NCBI RefSeq assembly: GCF_000247695.1
Contig: NW_004624747.1
Location: forward strand, 6,676,580-6,740,579
Direction of reading: 5' to 3'
From: Heterocephalus glaber
Lineage: Eukaryota; Chordata; Mammalia; Rodentia; Bathyergidae
DNA length: 64,000 nucleotides
Below the pieces are notes generated by a model. That model saw only the letters and a list, made by a program, of their open reading frames with translations. It did not search any database and had not been told where the DNA came from. Position 1 is the first letter of the stretch, and the number at the start of each line of letters is the position of its first letter. Below are positions 49,001 to 60,597 of this stretch, one piece after another. The translations under genes and the position numbers were made by a program.

Positions 49001-52000
49001 GGAGATCTGAGGTGACAGCCCAGAATTTGCCTGTGCTGGAAGGGTTGTCATGTGGCTATGGAAGCAGCCCTGTTTTCTGAGTGTCTCAAAAGTGGAGCTC
49101 AGCTCAGGAAGAGAAGTAAGTATAGGTGGCAGCTGTGATTGTCTGAGAACAAGTGGCCCTGGGAGACCGTGAGGTCATTGTGTTCAAATATGAGCAGGAC
49201 AGCTTGGAGTTCATGCATAAAATAAAGTGAACTTTTTTTTTGGTTCCGGGGATTGAACCTGGGACCTTGCACTTGCAAGGCAGGCACGGTGCCACTGAGC
49301 TAAATCCCTGGCCCCTAAAGTGAACTTTTTAATTCAGCCTTCCAGAATTCTTTGTGTTCCTTTCAGGTATGTGTTGATCCTTTAAGGACATGAGAAGATT
49401 GACTGGAGGCTCATCCACTCCTCTCTCTCTCACTGGGATGTGCCGCCAGCCCTGCTCCAGATTACAGGGCAGCTATGTTCATCTTTGAACTGTGGGTCAG
49501 TTTCTCAGGGTCGGATATTAGACTATGGAGGAGATAAAGAGGGCAAATGATAAAGGGGTCCAGGGTTCAGTTTCCCTGAGAAGAGATAAGACCCTCTACC
49601 TGACTGCATCCACTAGGGTAAAATTCTTGAGTCTGGGGTTGCACTGCTGCATCTGGAAATTCCCTGAAGTTGACCTACTCTCTTGACAAGCCCAGGGGCT
49701 GTGGTGCCTTGGAAGCCCATGGTGGCGAACCTTATGTTAGCTACTGTGCATGGGATGACCTGAGTCAGCTGGGGTGGGGGGGATGTACCAAGAGGACTTG
49801 CTGCAGCAAGGGAAAAGGTTAATTCCATTGCATGCCCAGGTCACTAGCCTAACCCTCACCACATTTCCTTGTTACAGCAAGAAGTTTTGACCTGCAGAAG
49901 TCAGAGGCCATGCTACGGAAGGTGAGATCTGTCTGGCTTTTTGCCTCAGTTTCTCCCCATCAGAAGCATACTTTGCTTGGATTCTTTTCCCACCCCCACC
50001 CACTCCAGTGGCAGCCTTTGGCTTGTGTGACATATCTGAGTATTAGCTGACCGTTGTTGCCTTATCCCTGTGGGACAAAGTGCATTCCCTTTCTGGGAAA
50101 TGCAGAGCTTTCATAGTTCTTGGACAGCCAAGGATGATAATCTGCTGTGTTGAGACTTCTAAAACAGGTAGGGTCTTCTGTTCCATTCTTGCCTAGAGCT
50201 TTCTAGTGACCAGCTGTGGTCTGGTGGTTGGTACATGCTGTCATTTATTGCTAAATGCGTATTAAGGGTTCCCACCCATTCCTCCCTATCTCCTGCTTTT
50301 AAAAATATCTCTGTGGGGCCGGGGATTTAGCTCAGTGGTTTCACTGCCTGCTGTGCAAGCACAAGGACCTGAGTTCGATCCCCGGAACCAAAAAAACCCC
50401 CAAAAAACAAAAAAATATCTCTGTGGCTGGGTATGATGACCTGTGTGGTACACCTGTAATCCCAGCACTCCAAAGGCTGAGGCAGGAGGATCACTATGAC
50501 TTTGAGGCCAGCCTGGGCTACATAGTGAGTTCAAGGCCAGCCTGAACTACAAAGCAAGAGCCTGTCTCAAAAAATAAAATAAAATAAATTTCTCTGTTTT
50601 CAGCATGTGGAGTTCCGAAAGCAAAAAGACATTGATAACATCATTAGCTGGCAGCCTCCAGAGGTGAGGACAAATGATCCTGGCCATCCCTATACTGGTA
50701 CTATTAGATCCATGGCCAGTGTCCTGGGTCTACTGGACTGGGGCCCTCAGAGAACAAGTCTAACAATGTGGTGGGAGCTCTGATGGCTGGCAGAATGGTT
50801 ATCTTGGCACCCAGAGAAGGGATGTGGAAGGAGAGACTGATGAACCCAGAGTAATGTGCTGTGAACCAGGGAAGGTTCAGATGCACTGGGCCTGCCAACC
50901 AGGTACTTCCTCTCCACTGTGCCCAGGTGATCCAGCAGTATTTATCAGGTGGCATGTGTGGCTATGACTTGGAGGGCTGCCCAGTCTGGTACGATATCAT
51001 TGGGCCTCTGGATGCCAAGGGTCTGCTGTTCTCAGCCACCAAGCAGGACCTGCTCAGGACCAAGATGCGGGACTGCGAGCTGCTTCTGCAGGAGTGTGCC
51101 CGCCAGACCACAAAGGTGGGTAGATTGCTGTGGTTAGGGATGAGTTGATTGTGGTGGAGGTATTCAAGCAGAAGTAGAGATGTCATAAAAGGACGGAAGC
51201 ATAATCTCTGGGCTGACGCCCAGACTTTTAGATACATATTTTTAAGCAAAACCTTTATTGGTACATTTTAGATTATACATAATGATCTCATTCACCACAG
51301 GGAATTTGTACCTGTACATGATATATCTTGCTTCTTTTTTCCCTTCCGCCAATTTTGATAGACTTTTAGATTTTTTTTTTTGCACCAGGGATTGAACTCA
51401 GGACCTTGCACTTGTGAGGCAGGTGGTGGCACCACTGAGCTGAATCCCCAGACCTTAGATTTTTGTAGATGTATAAAATTGAAAAGTTTTAAGAGTCTGA
51501 CCTGATGTTGGCTGTTTTTTCTTTTGTGGTGCCAGGGATTGAAACAGGGCCTTAAGCACACTAAGCAAGTGCTTTACCACTGAGCTATGTCCCCTGTCTG
51601 CCAAACTTTTATTTTTATTATTATTTTTTTTTTTAAAGTAGGACGATTTTTCTTTTTGGTACCAGGGATCGAACTCAGGACCTTGCACTTGCAAGACAGG
51701 TGCGGGAACCACTGAGCTTAATCCCTGAGCTAAATCCCTGGCCTTGGAAGATATTTATTGATAGTAAAGCTCCTGAAGGGCAGCAGGGGTCCCCAGCTGG
51801 TAGCCCAAGACCTTGCTTTACAGAGAAGTTTTATAGGGTGAAACCCATGTGGGTACAACGTGGGCCACAGCCATGAACATCCAGTAAGGTTACCAGAATA
51901 GCCATTTAGGTAATGGTGGTCCAACTGGGAAGCAAGGCACGTAGCAAGCGAACAAGGATTTTCAGTAAGGGTGGGGGTCAGGGATATTTCCTGGAGAGAC

Positions 52001-55000
52001 TGGGTTAAGACCTTGACCCCCCACCCAGGTGATTGATACCTATTTAGACTATCAATCACTGCTATTCATCCCCAGGGGAAGTACAAGGGTGTGTAGTTTC
52101 TCTCCTTTTACAATTCTGCCAAACTTTTATTTTGCAAAGCCAGGATTTAGAATGTCCATTATTGCCATAATTAATACCTCAAACTATAAGAGTGGCATAA
52201 TCTCAGAATAAAAGGCAGTTCTTTAAAATGGAATAGTTTCAGAGCTGGGGATTTAGCTCAGTGGCACTGTGCCTGCGTTACAAGCACAAGGTTCTGAGTT
52301 CTATCGCCAGTAGCAAAAAAAAAAAAGAAAAGAAAATCCTCCCATAAAGGAAGTAAATCACTTTTTTAAAAAATGGGATAGCTTCATAAAAAACTATATT
52401 ATTATTTTTCTCATTTGGGACTACTGAAGCTCTATTATGAAGCAACCCATTTGGGGAAGTATTGGGGTACCACTGGTAGATAAGCTCATATTCTGTGCTT
52501 CTCTAACTTTGTATTCAAGAGAGATTAGGACAGTGGATTCCCTTACTGACAAAGAGGAACAAGTTGGAGCTGCCACCCTGGCCTTCTTGCCTTCCTCTCA
52601 GCAGTTGTAAAGATTCAGTGAAACAGGCTAGACAAGGTGGTATATCCCTGTAATCCCAGCACTCAGGAGGCTGAAGCAGGAGGACTGCCTTGAGAGTTCA
52701 AGGGCAGTTTGGATTACCTAGTCAATCCCTGTCTCAAAAACAAACAAACAAAAAGATTCAGTGAACCAATGTAATAAAGTTTGGGGACTTTTTAACAGTG
52801 TCATCCTTAAATGACTATAGAGAGGCTACTGTATGCAGAGACCTCAAGAGGTCAGGGATGCAGGGGTCACTTTACCTATTTATACCCTCAGGCCTTGGAT
52901 TGGACAGAGCACCTATGCCTGAGAGAGAAGTAGCTCAGGTCCAAGTGCTGCTCGAAGAGCACAAAGTGATTCAGAGGAAGAGGAAGGCCACCCTGTAGGA
53001 CAGAGGGGACCTCAGACGTAATCTAGATCCACCCAGACACTTACGATAAGAACATGGAAACCTAGGCAGGGGGAACCACTTGGCTAGGCAACAATTCCAG
53101 CTGGGGTGATTATCAGTGATTATCTCCACTTGGGAAACTCAGGGCCTAGACTGTAGGTATGGGGCAACCAATATTGGCCCTGAAATAGGATGGGCTTCTG
53201 TAGTAGGACAGACTAATGTGACTTCCTGCTGTCTGTTGCCTACAGTTGGGGAAGAAAATAGAGACCATCACCATGATTTATGACTGTGAGGGCCTTGGCC
53301 TTAAGCATCTCTGGAAGCCTGCAATAGAAGCCTATGGAGAGGTAAGTGGCAGGGGGAGGGGCCCCTTGGCCAGGCTGCCCTGTGGGATGGGGACAAATTC
53401 TAGCCTGGAAGAAGCAGGGTCTCTCTCCCTGCCACAGAGGCCTCAGCTTGCTGGACCAGAGTGATTTTATTTCCACAGTTTCTCTGCATGTTTGAGGAAA
53501 ATTATCCTGAAACAATGAAGCGTCTTTTTGTTGTTAAAGGTAAGTTGGGAATTTTCTGTAATGTGGCCAAATGGGAAAGAAGAACCAAGAATATTACTTG
53601 GGCCAGACTGTGGAGAGTAAAATAAGTGAGCCGAAGGAGGAGCTTAATACGTTCTGAAGACTGACACTGATGCTTTACAGTACAGTTTTTATTGCCTCCT
53701 TTGGCCTGACCCACTGTACAGATGGGAAGGTTGGACCTCAAATAGGTATTGTGGCCAGGCATGGTAGCACACATGGTAATCCCAGAACTCTGGGAGGCTG
53801 AGGCAGGTGGATCCCATGTTTGATCCCAAAATAAAAAGTGGGTTGGGGATGTGCTCAGTGAGAAGGCCCTGGGTTTAATCCTTAGTTCTAAAAACCAAAA
53901 CAATCCCCCCCAACCAAAACCAAACCAACCAAACAAAAGCAGATACCATGCTCAGTCTCACACCCTGAACTGCCAATGTACGCTTCACAGCACCAAGGGA
54001 CACGTGACTCAGGGGCACTGCTGAGAGGTGGGCTGTGGTTGAGTGTTAGGGACTGACTAGTGCTTTCTGGCCTCACGTGGCCTGGTCTCTCTTTCAGCCC
54101 CCAAGCTGTTTCCTGTGGCCTATAACCTCATCAAACCTTTCCTGAGTGAGGACACTCGAAAGAAGATCATGGTTCTGGGAGGTGAGTGGCTTAGACTTCT
54201 CACCTAGTTTGGGCTTTAGAGGCGTGACCATGACTGCCTGGACAAAGCTTCCCTCTGCTGGTTTGGTAGTAAGGGAACCCAGGAACAAGGGGCAAAGCTG
54301 GGGCCCTCTTGTCTGTTTTCGTAAGAACTCTTTTCTTGGGCCGGGGATTTAGCTCAGTGGTTTCGTCGCTTGCTGTGCAAGCGCAAGGACCCGAGTTTGA
54401 TCCTTGGTACCAAAAAAAAAAGAGTCAACAAGAACTCTTTTCTCTCAGATTCTAGAAGCAAGAACTAGGCTCACCACTGTAGGTTCCAACATGAATGCAA
54501 CTCCAGTCCTTGTTCTTAAGAAGCTTGCAGTATTATGGGAGGGAGACGACCCAGGGAGAAAAAGCAGAGCTATAAGCTAGAAGACACTAGAAAGAGCATT
54601 GAGAAGGTGCCATAGAAGTCACAGGAGCAAGGTTGCTTCTGGGTGCAGCTGTGGCTTTATGTGATAAGCACCTTCTCTGGGCCAGGCCTTGGGCTAGGTG
54701 CCAGGATACAAAGCTGAATAAGACAGAGACTCTTGCAGAGCTCTCAAGAAAGGGAGGCACAAATATTTATCAGTATAATATAGTTAATGGAAGAAGGGAC
54801 CCATAAAGTTCCTGGAGGTCCTGAGCTGGAGGAGGCGATGCCTACCTAACCTCCATGATGTGGGATGAGCAAGACTCAGTCACAGGGAACAAGGCAGGAA
54901 GCTTCTTGGCAGAAAGAGGATCACTGAGCAAAGACCTTCCCATTTGTCATGGAATACAAGGCAGGTGTAGCAAGAGACGCTGTGGAGGGAGGCAAGAGCA

Positions 55001-58000
55001 AGGGTGGAGAGAACCCAGGACACCATGTTGAGAAGCTGTGACATGACTCCACATGCTCCAGGAACCAGAGAAGAGCTCTTGCCAGGGGAGTACTGAGATC
55101 AGATTTTAAACTGAGATGTTCTACTGGTAAGATCATAAAGGGCAAATACCAGTTTCCACGCTACTGCCATCCCTTAGATTTATGACATATTTAGGAAGTA
55201 AAATAACAGAACTCAATTGACTGAATGTAGGAGCTAAGAGAGAAAGAGAAATCTAGAATGGCTCCTTGGTATCTGGCATGAGTAACTGAGAAGATCATGA
55301 TGGTAGTTCAGTGTGGGAAAACTCATGAATCCAGCTCGAGGTTGAGGAGTTTAACAAGACCTACTGCTGTCAGGAATACATGAGCCTGAAGCTTAGGAGA
55401 GAACTCCAGCCTGGAGATTTGGGGGTTACCAAATAAAGGCAGCAGCTAAAACCTTCGGAGCAGAGAGGATTTCCCAGGGAAGAGCAGAGGCTGAATCCTA
55501 GGGGAAATATCCAAGTTCTAGAGAAGGAGGAGCCCACCAGAGACAATGAGACATGATTAATGAGGCTGGAAGAGAAGTAGGTCAACAGGAAGTAGATAAT
55601 GTAGAGAAATAGGAAGGACATGAAGGCACAAGGCAAAGTGTGACCCCAAACCCAAGAGGAAGACAAAACAGCAATCAAGTCAGCCAGAGATAGGCAGTTC
55701 TCTTTTGCTGGAGCAAGAAGTGGAGTGGTAGGAAGGAGAAGGGTAGAAAGGTAGATTGGGATGGGCTGGTGGAAGGCTTGATGCTACCCATGGAGTCAAA
55801 CCAGGGGTAGATAATAGGGATTCTGAAGGTTTCTGAATGTTCACCTTTGGGCGACACACTGAAAGAGGTGATTTTTCAAATATGTGCTAGTGAGATGGGA
55901 GTGTGGCATGATGTCATCAGGGAAGTACAGGAATTCTGGGTTTTAATCCTAGGTCTGGTAGAGACAGATTCTGCTTCTCCCGCATTTTTTTTTTTTTTTT
56001 TTTTGAGACAGGGTCTATGTAGTCTGGGCCTTGAATTTGCTATGTAGCTGAAGCTGCCTTTGAACTCACAATCCTCCTGCCTGAGCTGAAGAGTGCTGGG
56101 ATTACAGGTGTACAACACCGTGCCTGGCTTACATTTTGCTTCTTGGTGCCTCAGTTATCCTGTCTGTAAGATGGGAAGGATCTCCCTGGCCTGGTTCCAA
56201 CTCTCCAGCTGAGCTGGGGGAAGAAAGAAAAAAAATCAGACCAAAAAAGGTTTTTATGATTTTTGGTTTTTCTGCTGCTACCACCCACCACGTGCATGAG
56301 ATGGTTTGGTTTCCTGGCAGCCAAGCTATGTAGGAGGTTCAGTCTGTTCTTCTACCCACACCTAACACTCTTTCAACCAAGGAGGATGACATTCACTCTG
56401 AGCTGGTCACTGGAGCTTAGCAGTGCAGCTTAAATTACCCCCAAACCACAGACACTGTGTTCTCAGGAGCTGCATGGTCTTGGGTCCCTAAAAATCTGAG
56501 GGCAGGCAGATTCTGGACAGTGTCTGTGGGTTTCCAGTCAGCACTGCATGAGGACACTGGGAAGTCCCTCATGGCTTAGAGCTGGTGCCTATCATGAAAG
56601 GTTTCCTGTACCAAAATATTGTACTTGGCTGATAGTTCCTTGCCAATTTAGATTGGTGAAGAAGCGCTTTTTGGCAATGAATGTACTAGACTCAAACTCT
56701 CCTGGTCAGGAGGACTTGGTTACAAAAAGCAGCTAGATTGCCCAAGACAACAGAAACAGAAATGAGATTGGGGCTGGGGTAAAGCCAAAGGAACCTACTT
56801 AAGGGTTCACTCTGCGGTGATGTATTCATTCACAAAGTCACAACTGAGCGTAATTAGGTACAGGAAAAAGGTCAGAGTCCAGTATGACCAGGACAGAGCC
56901 TCTGGATTCAAGCCTTCCTGCCTGGTACACATGCTGTTCCCTCTGCATGGAACTCCCTTCCCTGCTCTGTTTCCCTCCTTCTCGTACTTTAATATCTGAA
57001 GACTGCTTTTATTTTGGTACTGGGGATCGAACTCAGGACCTTGCGCTTTCAAGGCAGGCGGTGGTGGCACCACTGAACTAAATCCCCGGCCCCTTGTACT
57101 TTAATATCTGTATCACCTTCCTGGGGGTTGATAATAGTGAGTGTAGTATACCTACAGTTTACAAAGCCTTCTCAATTATACTAAGTTCATTGCACTCCCA
57201 CTGTAACCCTGCAGGGCAGGAAGAACTAGCTCAAGATGAAGTGACTTCCTAAGGTTATTTAGCTGGCCAGAGGCAAGGAAAACAACCTAGATCTCCTGAG
57301 TCTTGGTCCAGGGAGGACCATCCTCTGGGTGACGGCTCTTACCAATCTCCTTGCAGGACTGTGTGTGTGTTACATGCTCCTAATGCCCCTTTTTAAGGGG
57401 AGGGGACAGGCATAAATTTTTCTTCTTCAGTGTAGACCACCAGGGATGTGGTGAAATCTTGCCTAATGGTGACACATTTCTGTCCTACCCAGCAAACTGG
57501 AAGGAGGTTTTACTGAAACATGTCAGCCCTGACCAGTTGCCTGTGGAGTATGGAGGTACCATGACTGACCCAGATGGAAACCCCAAGTGCAAATCCAAGG
57601 TATGGGCCACCAGAGGCTGGAGGTAAGCAGGGAAGCCTGGTCTAAATGCACAGCCCAGCTGATCCCATGCTCTGCCTCTAGATCAACTATGGGGGTGACA
57701 TCCCTAAGAAGTATTATGTGCGAGACCAGGTGAAGCAGCAGTATGAACACAGTGTGCAAATTGCCCGGGGCTCCTCCCACCAAGTGGAGTATGAGATTCT
57801 CTTCCCTGGCTGTGTCCTCAGGTAGGACCGGGCCCTTTCTTCAGACCTGAACCTTTCATTCATAGGTGCCATGGGTGGGAGGGGGTAGAAGAGGCCTTGG
57901 TGCCAGAGAGATGCATGTATACAGATGGAATTATGTCTAAATGGGTTGATGTTACCCGCAGGTGGCAGTTTATGTCAGAGGGAGCAGATGTTGGTTTTGG

Positions 58001-58131
58001 GATTTTCCTGAAGACCAAAATGGGGGAGCGGCAGCGGGCAGGGGAGATGACAGAAGTGCTGCCCAACCAGAGGTACAATTCCCATCTGGTCCCTGAGGAT
58101 GGGACCCTTACCTGCAGTGATCCTGGCATCT
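43082..58131 (+). CDS. SEC14L2: SEC14-like protein 2 (supernatant protein factor), last exon not found
   Basis: Coding exons: 43082-43135, 45295-45370, 49878-49921, 50604-50663, 50927-51115, 53246-53341, 53479-53539, 54098-54181, 57493-57599, 57682-57821, 57962-58131. They give 360 codons plus one base, all GT-AG and in frame. The human protein has 403 residues, so the missing last exon should encode about 43, ending the GOLD domain. SEC14L2 is a cytosolic lipid-binding protein that binds alpha-tocopherol and squalene and stimulates squalene epoxidation in cholesterol synthesis. Visible parts: start [27 protein letters not shown] region (about 13-60, [20 protein letters not shown]); CRAL-TRIO lipid pocket (about 76-249, [53 protein letters not shown]); GOLD from about 275 ([20 protein letters not shown]). 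No broken codon was seen. The start is the first ATG downstream of the CpG island and matches the family. Confidence 0.94.
43206..43219 (+). repeat. G14 homopolymer
   Basis: Fourteen G in the first SEC14L2 intron, inside the CpG island. Confidence 0.9.
44227..44306 (-). mobile_element. ID SINE
   Basis: 'ggtactggggaatcaaactc' to 'agctacatccccagcc'. Confidence 0.85.
44820..45000 (-). mobile_element. MIR
   Basis: 'gaccttggacaagttactta', 'gcctctctgggctctcattc' and 'tcatctgtaaaacgggg' are antisense MIR. Confidence 0.8.
45465..45580 (+). mobile_element. MIR fragment
   Basis: 'gacactgaggctcagagagg' and 'tgaagtgacttgcttcaagt' match the MIR core. Confidence 0.7.
46170..46380 (-). mobile_element. 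Antisense ID/B1 composite
   Basis: Old ID ('gtgattgaatccagggcttc') then antisense B1 to 'gtgccactgcacctggc'. Confidence 0.75.
47060..47235 (+). mobile_element. MIR fragment
   Basis: 'gaagaaaaataaggctcaga', 'ggacttacccaaagcacaca' follow MIR. Confidence 0.65.
47511..47627 (-). mobile_element. ID SINE with (TTTTC)n tail
   Basis: Antisense ID. Flanks 'gggttcagttttct' and 'gggttcagtttttc'. Confidence 0.9.
49233..49314 (-). mobile_element. ID SINE
   Basis: Antisense ID. Duplication 'aaagtgaactttttt'. Confidence 0.92.
50316..50413 (+). mobile_element. ID SINE in SEC14L2 intron 3
   Basis: Young sense ID. Perfect duplication 'aaaatatctctgtgg'. Confidence 0.93.
50425..50590 (+). mobile_element. B1 SINE with internal duplication
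   Basis: 'ggctgggtatgatgacctg' to 'gagcctgtctcaaaaaa', with 'aaggccagcctg' seen twice. It ends 14 bases before the SEC14L2 exon 4 at 50604. Confidence 0.82.
51241..51360 (-). mobile_element. L1 3' end fragment
   Basis: 'ttattggtacattttagatt' and 'gtacctgtacatgatatatc' resemble the L1 3' UTR seen at 4200 and 31660, with more divergence. Confidence 0.65.
51371..51454 (-). mobile_element. ID SINE
   Basis: Antisense ID. Flanks 'acttttagattt' and 'accttagattttt'. Confidence 0.88.
51514..51599 (-). mobile_element. Old ID SINE
   Basis: 'ggtgccagggattgaaacag', 'ctaagcaagtgctttacc'; older subtype. Confidence 0.7.
51647..51743 (-). mobile_element. ID SINE with head duplication
   Basis: Antisense ID in which the head repeats: 'ctgagcttaatcc' then 'ctgagctaaatcc'. 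Confidence 0.85.
52243..52327 (+). mobile_element. ID SINE
   Basis: 'gctggggatttagctcagtg' to 'atcgccagtagcaaaaa'. Confidence 0.85.
52626..52758 (+). mobile_element. B1 SINE
   Basis: 'gctagacaaggtggtatatc' to 'aatccctgtctcaaaaac'. Confidence 0.8.
53752..53905 (+). mobile_element. B1-dID SINE, shortened
   Basis: 'ggccaggcatggtagcacac' B1 with a central deletion, then 'ggttggggatgtgctcagtg'. Confidence 0.78.
54336..54421 (+). mobile_element. ID SINE
   Basis: Young sense ID. Duplication 'aagaactcttttct'. Confidence 0.93.
55984..56130 (-). mobile_element. B1 SINE
   Basis: T18, then 'gagacagggtctatgtagtc' to 'caacaccgtgcctggct'. Confidence 0.82.
57007..57093 (-). mobile_element. ID SINE
   Basis: Antisense ID. 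Flanks 'cgtactttaatatctg' and 'tgtactttaatatctg'. Confidence 0.93.
57130..57312 (+). mobile_element. MIR
   Basis: 'cagtttacaaagccttctca', 'ctgtaaccctgcagggcagg', 'tggccagaggcaagga' follow MIR. Confidence 0.6.
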
Positions 58132-58259
58132 GTAAGTATCTTTGTTTTGGCAATACCTTGAAGTCCCTGTCCAGCCTTCTGCCTGGGAGGTTCCTCTTCC
58201 TCCATGGATTTGGGCTCTTGGTGTTAGACCCGGAAGTGGAACTCTACCAGTTCAGCCCT

Positions 58260-58440
58260 CTCTTGGTGTAGAAAAGTAAGCTTGGAGAAGTGCAGTGACT
58301 TGTTCAAGGTGACCCAGGTGGTTAACAGAAGGGGCTAACAGGGCCGGAGATTTAGCTCAATGGTTCCAGCACCTGCTTTGCAAGTGCAAGGTCCCAAGTT
58401 CGATCTCTGGTACCAAAAAAAAGAAGGGGCTAACAGGTTA
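58260..58440 (+). mobile_element. MIR fragment split by ID
   Basis: 'ggagaagtgcagtgacttgt', 'tcaaggtgacccaggtgg' match MIR; an ID sits at 58341-58421. Confidence 0.55.
58341..58421 (+). mobile_element. ID SINE
   Basis: Sense ID. Perfect duplication 'agaaggggctaacagg'. Confidence 0.94.
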
Positions 58441-58640
58441 ATATACAGGTGAGTCACAGTAGTAGGTGAGCACAGGGGTTCCTCTTTCGGGCCCAGGCCT
58501 CACTAGGTCTGTGACTACAGCCAGATGTTTCTTGGGGATCCTTGCTTCTATACGGGCCAGAGTCTACCATACGGTAGACTTGGCTGCCTGGCTGTAGGGA
58601 TCACAGGGTGTGAGCAGTGTGCTGAAAAGGGACCAGCCTT

Positions 58641-58730
58641 GGGCTGGAATGCAGTTCAGTGGTACAGCACTTGCCTAATATGCGTGCCACCCTGGATTCA
58701 ATCCCCAGCACCACAAAAACAAAAAACAAG
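58641..58730 (+). mobile_element. Old ID SINE
   Basis: 'gggctggaatgcagttcagt' to 'caatccccagcaccac'. Confidence 0.72.
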
Positions 58731-58754
58731 AAAACCAGCCTTGACCTCTCTGAG

Positions 58755-59150
58755 TGTCACTTATCTCCAAGTTGACCAAAGAATGGGCACAGAATGTAAA
58801 CAGGAAGTTTACACATGAAGAAATCAGAATGGCAAATACACATTTGAAAAAGTGTTTAACCTCACTTAACTTTGTATCGATTAAAATTCCCTTTGACTCA
58901 GAAGTTCTACTTCTGGAAATGTATCCTACAGAACTATTTACACAAATACACAAAGACAAGGATGTTATTGGCAGTATGAAAAAGTGGCAGTAAACCAAAT
59001 GGCCATCAGGTCTTATTAAATATAGTCCAGCCATACAATGGGATACTCTGTTGTCATTAAAGAGACTAAGTTGGTATGTAAAATATCAGATACACAATGA
59101 ACAAATAAACATAAAACATGGTATATGGAATATATTTAACTTTGGTTTTT
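58755..59150 (+). mobile_element. Old L1 3' end
   Basis: 'ccaaagaatgggcacagaat' reads as the decayed L1 ORF2 segment KEWAQNVNRKF, followed by 3' L1 sequence ('tttgactcagaagttctact', 'cagccatacaatgggatact'). Confidence 0.7.
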
Positions 59151-59157
59151 TTAAAAA

Positions 59158-59305
59158 AAGCGTGTACCTGTAATCTCAGCACTGGGGAGGCTGAGGCAGG
59201 AGGATTGGCACGAGTTTAAGGCCAGCCTGGGCTACACAGTGAGTTCAAGCCTAGCCTAGGCTACATATCCAGACCCTGTCTCAAAAACCAAGAAAAAAAA
59301 GTGTG
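59158..59305 (+). mobile_element. B1 SINE with internal duplication
   Basis: Starts 'gcgtgtacctgtaatctcag', ends 'ccctgtctcaaaaacc'; the middle unit ('aaggccagcctgggctacac') is repeated. Confidence 0.8.
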
Positions 59306-59350
59306 TACACTAAAAAGAATTCTGGGGAATCTATTCCTTTTTTGTGTATA

Positions 59351-59497
59351 TGTGGTACTGGGGATTGAACCTAGGGTCTTCAAACTGAGCTACATCTCCA
59401 GCCTTTTTAAAATTTTTAGACAAGCTCTCACTAAATTGCTAAGTTGCCCGGGCTGGGCTGGAAATTGAACTCCTTCTGCCTCAGCCTCCCAGAATAT
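59351..59497 (-). mobile_element. B1-dID SINE
   Basis: 'gtggtactggggattgaacc' dID, then antisense B1 ending at 'cctcagcctcccagaat'. Confidence 0.78.
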
Positions 59498-59734
59498 CTA
59501 TGTTAACTCTGAACAGTAATTCTCTCATGAGTGGTAGAATGCTTATAGAGGGCTTTCATTTCTGCGCATGATATATATTGCACTCACAATTACATTTATA
59601 AGCAGAACAAGCATGCACACACATACATTCACACACGCGTACACCCATGTCTGCCAGTCGAATTTCCAGTTTCCTTTCTGGCAGAGCCACAGGGTTGGGG
59701 ATGGAAAACCAAGGAGAGCTGGCCCTTTTTTGAT

Positions 59735-59950
59735 CAGAATGAAGTTGGACCAGACTATTGACTGGTTGCCTGGCCTTAGGCAAGGGATTTTACCTCTTTG
59801 AATTTCAGTTTTCTAATTACTACAATGGAGATCTTACAGGGATACCCAATGATTACATGGGATGAGGTCTCTAAGGCACTTAAGTGGTACAATGCCTGGC
59901 ATATAGCCAGCACTCAATACTTGGTGACCATCATTATTATTATTAGAGTA
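59735..59950 (-). mobile_element. MIR, near full length
   Basis: 'ggttgcctggccttaggcaa', 'ttacctctttgaatttcag', 'atgcctggcatatagccagc', 'cattattattattag' follow antisense MIR end to end. Confidence 0.8.
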
Positions 59951-60311
59951 AGTGGTGGAGGGGGACAGGCCATCCTGGAGATGATGCTGCAAGATGGGAG
60001 AAGCCCTGTACCCCATGTCTAAGGCACCACTGGCCAATCTGAACTCATCCCACAAATGTCTTAGCCTCTGTGCTTGTCCACAGCATCACCCAATCTGAAA
60101 TTCAGCCTCCCTCACAACCCAGCAACTGTCAGTCTCTCCTGCCCCCTCCCCACAGATGCTCTGTGGCACAATATGGCTCCCCAGGGAGGGTGAGTATTCT
60201 CTTAGTGAGGAGCCAGGTGCCTGGGGAGGTGTATACTGGGTGCTTCAGCAAGAACAAGGCTTAGCACCAGCTCTGACACTGTCACCCATTTTGTACACAT
60301 AAGACAATTTT

Positions 60312-60400
60312 TTGTTTTTGTTTTTTGGTACCAGGGATCGAACTTGGGACCTTGTGTTTGCGAGGCAGGCGGTGGAACCACTGAGCTAAATCCCTGGCCC
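60312..60400 (-). mobile_element. ID SINE, tandem copy 1
   Basis: First of three antisense IDs placed head-to-tail with only short 'caattttt' linkers. Confidence 0.93.
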
Positions 60401-60408
60401 TGACAATT

Positions 60409-60496
60409 TTTTTTTTTTTTTCTAGTACCAGGGATCGAACATAGGTCCTTATGCTTGTGAGACAGGCACTAGAACCACTGAGCTAAATCCCCGGCT
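60409..60496 (-). mobile_element. ID SINE, tandem copy 2
   Basis: Middle copy, the most diverged of the three ('ggtccttatgcttgtgagac'). Confidence 0.92.
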
Positions 60497-60505
60497 CCAA
60501 TTTTT

Positions 60506-60597
60506 CTTTTTTTTTTTTTTTTTGGTACCCGGGATCGAGCTCGGGACCTTGCGCTTGCAAGGCAGGCAGCGGAACCACTGAGCTAAATCCCCAGCCT
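60506..60597 (-). mobile_element. ID SINE, tandem copy 3
   Basis: Last copy, closest to consensus ('gggaccttgcgcttgcaagg') with T18 tail. Confidence 0.93.

Larger units (their letters stand above)
45371..49877 (+). other. SEC14L2: SEC14L2 intron 2
   Basis: 4.5 kb. It holds two MIR pieces, an antisense ID/B1 composite, and two antisense IDs; the rest is unrecognised unique sequence. Confidence 0.75.
54182..57492 (+). other. SEC14L2: SEC14L2 intron 8
   Basis: 3.3 kb. It has a sense ID, antisense B1 and ID, and a MIR. About 54650-55700 resembles an old interspersed repeat also hinted at near 22900-23260 and 39080-39370; I cannot name the family. Confidence 0.65.

Noticed and set aside
54650..55700. 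Possible old interspersed repeat in SEC14L2 intron 8, with similar text near 22900-23260 and 39080-39370
   Set aside because: Similarity is only at the level of phrase-like short matches. It needs a repeat-library search, so it is not listed as a separate element.
58140..58271. Read-through frame after SEC14L2 exon 11
   Set aside because: It begins at a consensus donor (T|GTAAGT). The sequence after it does not resemble the SEC14L2 C-terminus.
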